Shown: positions 59,112 to 64,000 of the stretch, piece by piece
Position numbering within the stretch: position 1 is the stretch's first letter
Layout of the letters: each line of letters begins with the position of its first letter
DNA from: Scortum barcoo
Lineage: Eukaryota > Chordata > Actinopteri > Centrarchiformes > Terapontidae
NCBI GenBank assembly: GCA_023238725.1
Contig: CM041550.1
Span: 10,742,440-10,806,439 of the forward strand
Reading direction: 5' to 3'
Length of the DNA stretch: 64,000 nucleotides
The notes under the pieces: model-generated
Database searches by the model: none
What the model saw: the letters and a program-made list of their open reading frames with translations, nothing else
Told to the model about the DNA's origin: nothing
Made by a program: the position numbers and the translations under genes

Positions 59112-62100
59112 GTAAAGGCCGACGTCTCCACTGCTCTCCAGCGTGATTCACATCAACAAAATCTTCTCCCTGAGGTCATTTTGGAGGCATTTGTCCAGAG
59201 AAACTGCACACTGTGGGTGTAACAGCTGTGATGAAAGGGAGTGTTTGTGAGCATGCAAGTCTGTGCATATCACCTCTTCAGCATATCAGTAAATTATAAT
59301 TAGATTTAGTGAATGCAAGCAGGAACTGTGGCTATTTCAGGACAAGTGCCAAAAGCTGATGAAACTGACACAGAAACAGTAAATAGAGACGACTTATCTG
59401 TAACTGAAACTCAAACTGGAGAAACAATAGTTTTTTTGCTGTTGGCTGCTTTTTGTGCATGATTGTGAAACAAAACCTTTTACACAAAGCAAATTTATTG
59501 ATTCTAATATAGATTTAAGGTCAGCTGCGATGAAGCTCTGTTGTACTTTCAGTTAACTGCCATTAGTGGCGGCATGCTAATAATAGCATCAGTCGCCTGG
59601 GCTTTGTCTGAAAAAATGTGAAACCTGCAGTCATGTTAAAAAAAGGTTAAATCTGAAAAAATGATTTCTACAGCAGTTCGTTTATGATTCGTGCTGAGTT
59701 TTCCCCCTAAAGTACTATGATCTGCTGTACTTACTAACATTACAAATACTGACAGTTCCTTTAAAAAGAAACTAACAAAATAAACAGCTGTTTCCTGTAG
59801 CACAATAACTTGTCATTTCTTTGATCTAATGTATTTATTTAAGGTGACCTGAAGGTATAATTTAAAGGTAGAACAAACATGCAAAGTTTGCCTTTCCTCT
59901 CTGGCTTAAAGTGCATATGCTTCTATTGGCCCCATGTGCTTAAGATGTTGCACCCCGCACGCTTATTGGCTGGACGCTGACACACCCGTGGCAAAATGTA
60001 GATGTTTAGAAATGTCCCAAATACAGCAAAATAAGAAACTACAGAGAGACAGAGGTCCGATACAGACACCACAATGCAATTCAAGTGGAACCTAAGAGTC
60101 TATAATGAATCTCTGTATTGATTTTTAGAAAAAACCTCTACTTGATCTACTACACTTTCTAAGAACACAATCATGTTCAGTGCTCTTTATGAAATACATG
60201 TTGGCCACAGCAATGCACTTCACAACATTTAATTTATACTAAAGAACAGCTTGGTCTAACGTTCTTTCAGACCTGAGGAAGACCAGGTCTGTTTTTGGGT
60301 AACTGGCTTGTGTCTCTGAAGCACAAAATTTACTTGTGAATATATATAAATACTGATATTACTTGAGACTTATGAAAATAACATATATTTAATGATACCT
60401 TAAATTTATTATTGACTTTATCTTTAGGCACATAACTAATAATTTTTGTTGATATCACATTTCTTTCAAGGTCTGTGAAAAAAGACCACTTACAATACAG
60501 ATGCACGGTAGAGCTGCAAAAAATCAGCTGCAAATGTGTACTCAGGAAGATTTTGAAATGCAAAAAATTTTGGCAAAGCAACTCGAAGCAATACTGGAAA
60601 TGCGGCTCCTTGAAGAACCTCTAAATCATGACAACATAAAAGTCAGACTCGTACACGCTGACCTGAGCCTGTCAACTCTGAGATGTCCTGAAATTAAGTA
60701 CATTAACTATTTACAATGATCTGTATAGTTATAGTGAGTGCAAAGTGAGAACAGGCCAAAGATGAGGAATTAGTAAGCAGTGTCTTACGAGGGATTACAG
60801 AGGAGAGCACAAAATTGTGAAAGAGAGAAAAGGGGGAGTGTGATGAATAGCAAGGGAAATAAATTGGTATGACTCACTGTGCGAGCCGGGCACATTGTGT
60901 ACTGTCCTCAAAATGACCATACTTAGGCCCCGCTGAGAGGATATCTCTGCCTTCTGTCATCCGCAAACAAACACACAATCTTGACCATTTAAAGAATTTC
61001 ACCTCAGGATATTCTGAGCCCGTCAGATGTCATCACTCTGCGATGTTCAGTGCCTTCAAACTGTTATTTTGTGATTCCCGTTTACGAGTGTGTCCACTTT
61101 CACTTAACCTGCCTCACTGACTTGCCTTGTCAGGTAGTGTTGAAATGTATTCCCCCTTTTTTTGCAAGACATTTTGACATATTACAGTAGGAAAAACACA
61201 GGGGTAAATAATACAAGTAATTATGGCTGAAAACCACTTAGCTGCTTCAGTTTGCTTCACTAATGTTTCACGTTGGTTTACTGTCATACTGAAACTGAGA
61301 ATATTATTACCATTGTAACACCTGTGATTTTCCTGCTATGAAAAAAGTGTGTGTGTGTGAATTTGTGCCATTCAGTTGTGGGTCATACATCGAGGTGGAG
61401 AAGGTGATAATAGCATAGCTTGAGGTTTCCAATGCACTTCCAATAGATGCTTGAGGTGAAACTGGTTCATCTCTGTTCTCCTATGATGGATTTATGTCTG
61501 AATGATTGTTGAACACCCCCCACACACACCCACACAGGTATTTTCTCTGGCTGATGACATGTTTTGTCAAGTTAGGTGGAGTTTTTCTTGGTATTGCCTG
61601 ATGTCACCAAACGCTATAACGTCAATAAGATTGTCTACAACTGAAGCCCCTCACTGTTCACTGTCTTTACTGACTGCCATGTTAAGTGCCATTAAAAATG
61701 TGCACAGGTGAATAAAAACATAGTTTCCACAGCATGTACACCTCTTTCTGCTGACCATCTCACAATGCGATGTGGTTGTAAACCTACCAGTAATGATGCA
61801 AAATGATGATTACGAAATGTCCAAAATTTTATTGAACTTCTCCCTGTTGAGTAAACTTCTGAGTGTTTGTTATAAAGGGAAAAAAACAAGGAAGTGATTT
61901 TGAACATAGTGAATGATAATCCTGCCCTAAGTCAAAGTCCAGTCAGGCTACATAAGTAAAGACACCTGTGAGCATGTGAATTCCTGGTGTGTAGGAGCTT
62001 TAACTTGTAAGGGGCCATCTCTGAAAGCTAATATTGTTGCTTAATATTAGATATTACTGAAAATTTCCTGCATTTTAACTGTCATTTAGTTGAGCTGGAA

Positions 62101-62665
62101 ACAGACATTTGTCTACTGACAACCACAGTAACTGTTTGCACTTTTAAAGTTTTTTTTTATTTTGAAAATGCTGTTTCCATGTATATAATGATCGACTATT
62201 ATAAGTGGGAAATAACACATAGGTCTCATTTTTCATATTTCTAGTCTTGTGGAGAAATGTAAAAAAAAAAATCATGTGCAGTTGCTCAGCAGACCTTTTT
62301 TTTTCTTCTCTCTACAGTCCTTACCAGAAACCCACATCCCCAGCTACGCCGGCAGCCTTCACCTGAAGAAGTCCCTGGTGCCAGCACTCTACAGAGTCAT
62401 CCAGGACCCCAACAATGAGGTGACACACAGAGGGCACACACACACACACAGAGTCCCAAGTATGCCTGCTATTAGCTCATGGAAATGTGTTGATTATGAC
62501 TCAGATAGTTAAGTCTCGGTTGTCAGTGAACAAGAAACCGACACACAGCTGTGTCTGTGGGCTACACGTGCACACTAAAATACAAGCGCACTGTGCTCTT
62601 GAGTATGATCGAAAGGTGTGATGGCAGTGCTAACCACATTAACCTGTGTGAGTCGGCGTGCTTGT

Positions 62666-62703
<38 letters not shown>

Positions 62704-63287
62704 ACACACACACACACACCACAGGTAGACTGGAACATCTGCTGCCCGCCCTGCCCACAAGAGTTTTATGTGTAGTCAAAGATGCAAACACAGACGTGTG
62801 TATTATTGGGTTTGCTGCAACACACAAGTACATCTCTGTTTTTTATGCACAGGTGTTTTCCTGTACCAGCGAGGCAAAACCTTTTTTTTTTTTTTTCTTT
62901 TCACAAAATCCTAATGGCACAATTTTTGGAGCAAAGGCCTGAGGCGCTCCACGAGACGAGACTTTAATTTCACTCTAATGATACAGTCGGTGGCTCCATT
63001 TCTCGTCCCTTTTTTCCCCACTCTTTCATGGTCGAATTGGGTGTCAAGCAACCGGGGATCTAAATTCCATTAGTGCAGTCAATCTGACTGCACAATCCCA
63101 TTAATGATCGGACAAGCAATCCAGGAGAGTGTGTGCGTGTGTGTGTGTGAGAGAGAGAAGAGAGAGGTTTTAAAGTGTGCTTGACTGTTGCATGTTTGGA
63201 CATCTTTTTCGCTGGTGACATTGAGGGCCAAAAGCCTTGCCCAGTTCATTAATGAGTTGCCGCTTATTTCAGGGTCAGCCACAGTTC

Positions 63288-63330
<43 letters not shown>

Positions 63331-64000
63331 ACACAGTAGTGCTGTGTGGGCGCTCCACTGACCCCTGGACAGTATAAACACATTGGCTCAGCTGGTTCCC
63401 CTGAGACTACATCTGACCAGACTTCCATTGTAGTGATTTATCCCCTCTGCTCCTACGCTCCTCCCACTATTGACCAGCAGCAAAACTTTCCCTCCATCCG
63501 TCCATCCCATCATTTTACACTCAGGATGACATTCATTCACATTTTGAAATAAGAGCTACGAAGCAAAAACACTGTCTCGATGTACACCTGATGGCCGTTC
63601 AGAAAGGTTACTGCTGAGACGAGTAGGGAGTGAGGATCTCCGTCAGGTTATTATATCTCCTCTTCCACCATGTGCTTTTCATATTTTGGGGATTTTTTTT
63701 ATCACCACAAGTTTGTATTAAAAGGGTGCAACTGTTTACTTGATGCTAAAAGAGTCACTGCAAGATGTTAATTATCTATTTACAATTTGATCATTTTAGA
63801 GATGCCATATCCACTTTTCATCACAATGTTATACATCCAACCCATCAGCCATATTGCATTTACCACTAGAGTTTCACTCTTGTACTTATTTGCATTTATT
63901 TATGCCTCCCCTCCATTTCAATCCAGCTCCTGGAGCCTGTGTGTCACCAACTGTTCGAGCTGTACCGGAGCTCCGAGGACCGCCTGCGCCGCTTCACCCT
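59061..64000 (+). CDS. hycc2: Hyccin PI4KA lipid kinase complex subunit 2 (FAM126B), N-terminal part, runs off the window
   Basis: Coding exons are 59061-59111, 62318-62419 and 63927-64000, all joined at phase 0, giving 74 whole codons. The start reads MLGSERGVVEEWLSEFK, then SLPETHIPSYAGSLHLKKSL and VPALYRVIQDPNNE, then [20 protein letters not shown] and RRFT. This matches the start of the FAM126/hyccin family. MLG, LHxKKxLVPALYKVIQD and LYRSSE favour FAM126B over FAM126A. Full proteins are about 520-530 residues, with a helical N-terminal domain that binds TTC7 in the plasma-membrane PI4KA-TTC7-EFR3 complex making PI4P. The ATG has A at -3, and the frame upstream is closed by an in-frame stop in exon 2. 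Adjacency to cflar matches human 2q33. Confidence 0.93.
59112..62317 (+). other. hycc2 intron 3
   Basis: 3.2 kb, AT-rich. Nothing is recognised beyond chance open frames, for example 72 codons at 60501-60719 without known domains. Confidence 0.7.
62318..62419 (+). CDS. hycc2: hycc2 exon 4
   Basis: 102 bases between TTCTTCTCTCTACAG| and GAG|GTGACA. 34 codons, SLPETHIPSYAGSLHLKKSL onward to QDPNNE. Phase 0 at both ends. Confidence 0.94.
62669..62719. repeat. (CA)n microsatellite
   Basis: A CA tract interrupted once by CC at 62701-62703. Confidence 0.96.
63289..63328. repeat. (CA)n microsatellite
   Basis: A 20-unit CA tract in hycc2 intron 4. Confidence 0.97.
63927..64000 (+). CDS. hycc2: hycc2 exon 5 (truncated by window end)
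   Basis: Follows the acceptor CAATCCAG|. It encodes [20 protein letters not shown] then RRFT, and two bases of the next codon. It aligns with human [20 protein letters not shown]. It continues beyond the window. Confidence 0.94.

Larger units (their letters stand above)
62420..63926 (+). other. hycc2 intron 4
   Basis: 1.5 kb containing two CA microsatellites and a T-rich run at 62882-62896. No gene is seen. Confidence 0.8.

Noticed and set aside
1..64000. tRNA, rRNA, CRISPR array, viral or bacterial mobile genes
   Set aside because: No cloverleaf with an intact B box, no regularly spaced direct repeats with unique spacers, and no reverse transcriptase, integrase or transposase frame was seen.

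Overview
This is genomic DNA from a ray-finned fish, most likely a percomorph teleost. The evidence is compact introns with GT-AG borders, abundant CA/GT microsatellites, several dispersed repeats typical of percomorph genomes, and three split vertebrate genes whose exons I could read. There is no bacterial, viral, CRISPR or operon structure. All identifications rest on remembered protein families and on splice-phase consistency; no search was run.

Layout. (1) Positions 1-31833 are the 5' part of a very long first intron of a DIP2-family gene on the minus strand, most like dip2a. Its first coding exon is at 31834-31957, and a GC-rich promoter lies at about 31958-32600. I see no other exon in these 31 kb, only microsatellites, purine tracts and dispersed repeats. 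(2) Positions 32600-35600 are intergenic. They hold a four-copy tandem repeat (32693-33690) and a displaced fifth copy (35222-35412). (3) Positions 35852-39702 hold a complete nine-coding-exon cflar gene (c-FLIP, the caspase-8-like regulator of apoptosis) on the minus strand. All splice phases fit, except that the first coding exon carries one extra base that breaks the reading frame inside the first death effector domain. A probable 5' UTR exon and a promoter with an interferon-response-type element lie upstream. (4) Positions 39872-41400 lie between two divergent promoters and contain a nearly full-length copy of a common fish dispersed element. (5) From about 41400 to the end runs the 5' part of hycc2 (fam126b) on the plus strand: a CCAAT-box promoter, a candidate noncoding exon, a clear noncoding exon at 54996-55080 with a short upstream ORF, and coding exons at 59034-59111, 62318-62419 and 63927-64000. 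The gene continues past the window.

The genes do not form a pathway. Cflar controls death-receptor signalling, Hycc2 is a subunit of the plasma-membrane PI4-kinase complex, and Dip2 is a large adenylate-forming-domain protein. Neighbouring cflar and hycc2 match my memory of human chromosome 2q33, where CFLAR and FAM126B are close. In human, DIP2A is on another chromosome, so the dip2a side is a fish-specific arrangement or a rearrangement on one lineage.

The points most worth a second look are the cflar frameshift, a conserved caspase-8-type cleavage site (LETD-G) in a catalytically dead caspase domain, a possible FLIP-R-like read-through isoform, and the promoter elements. I found no clear previously undescribed system.
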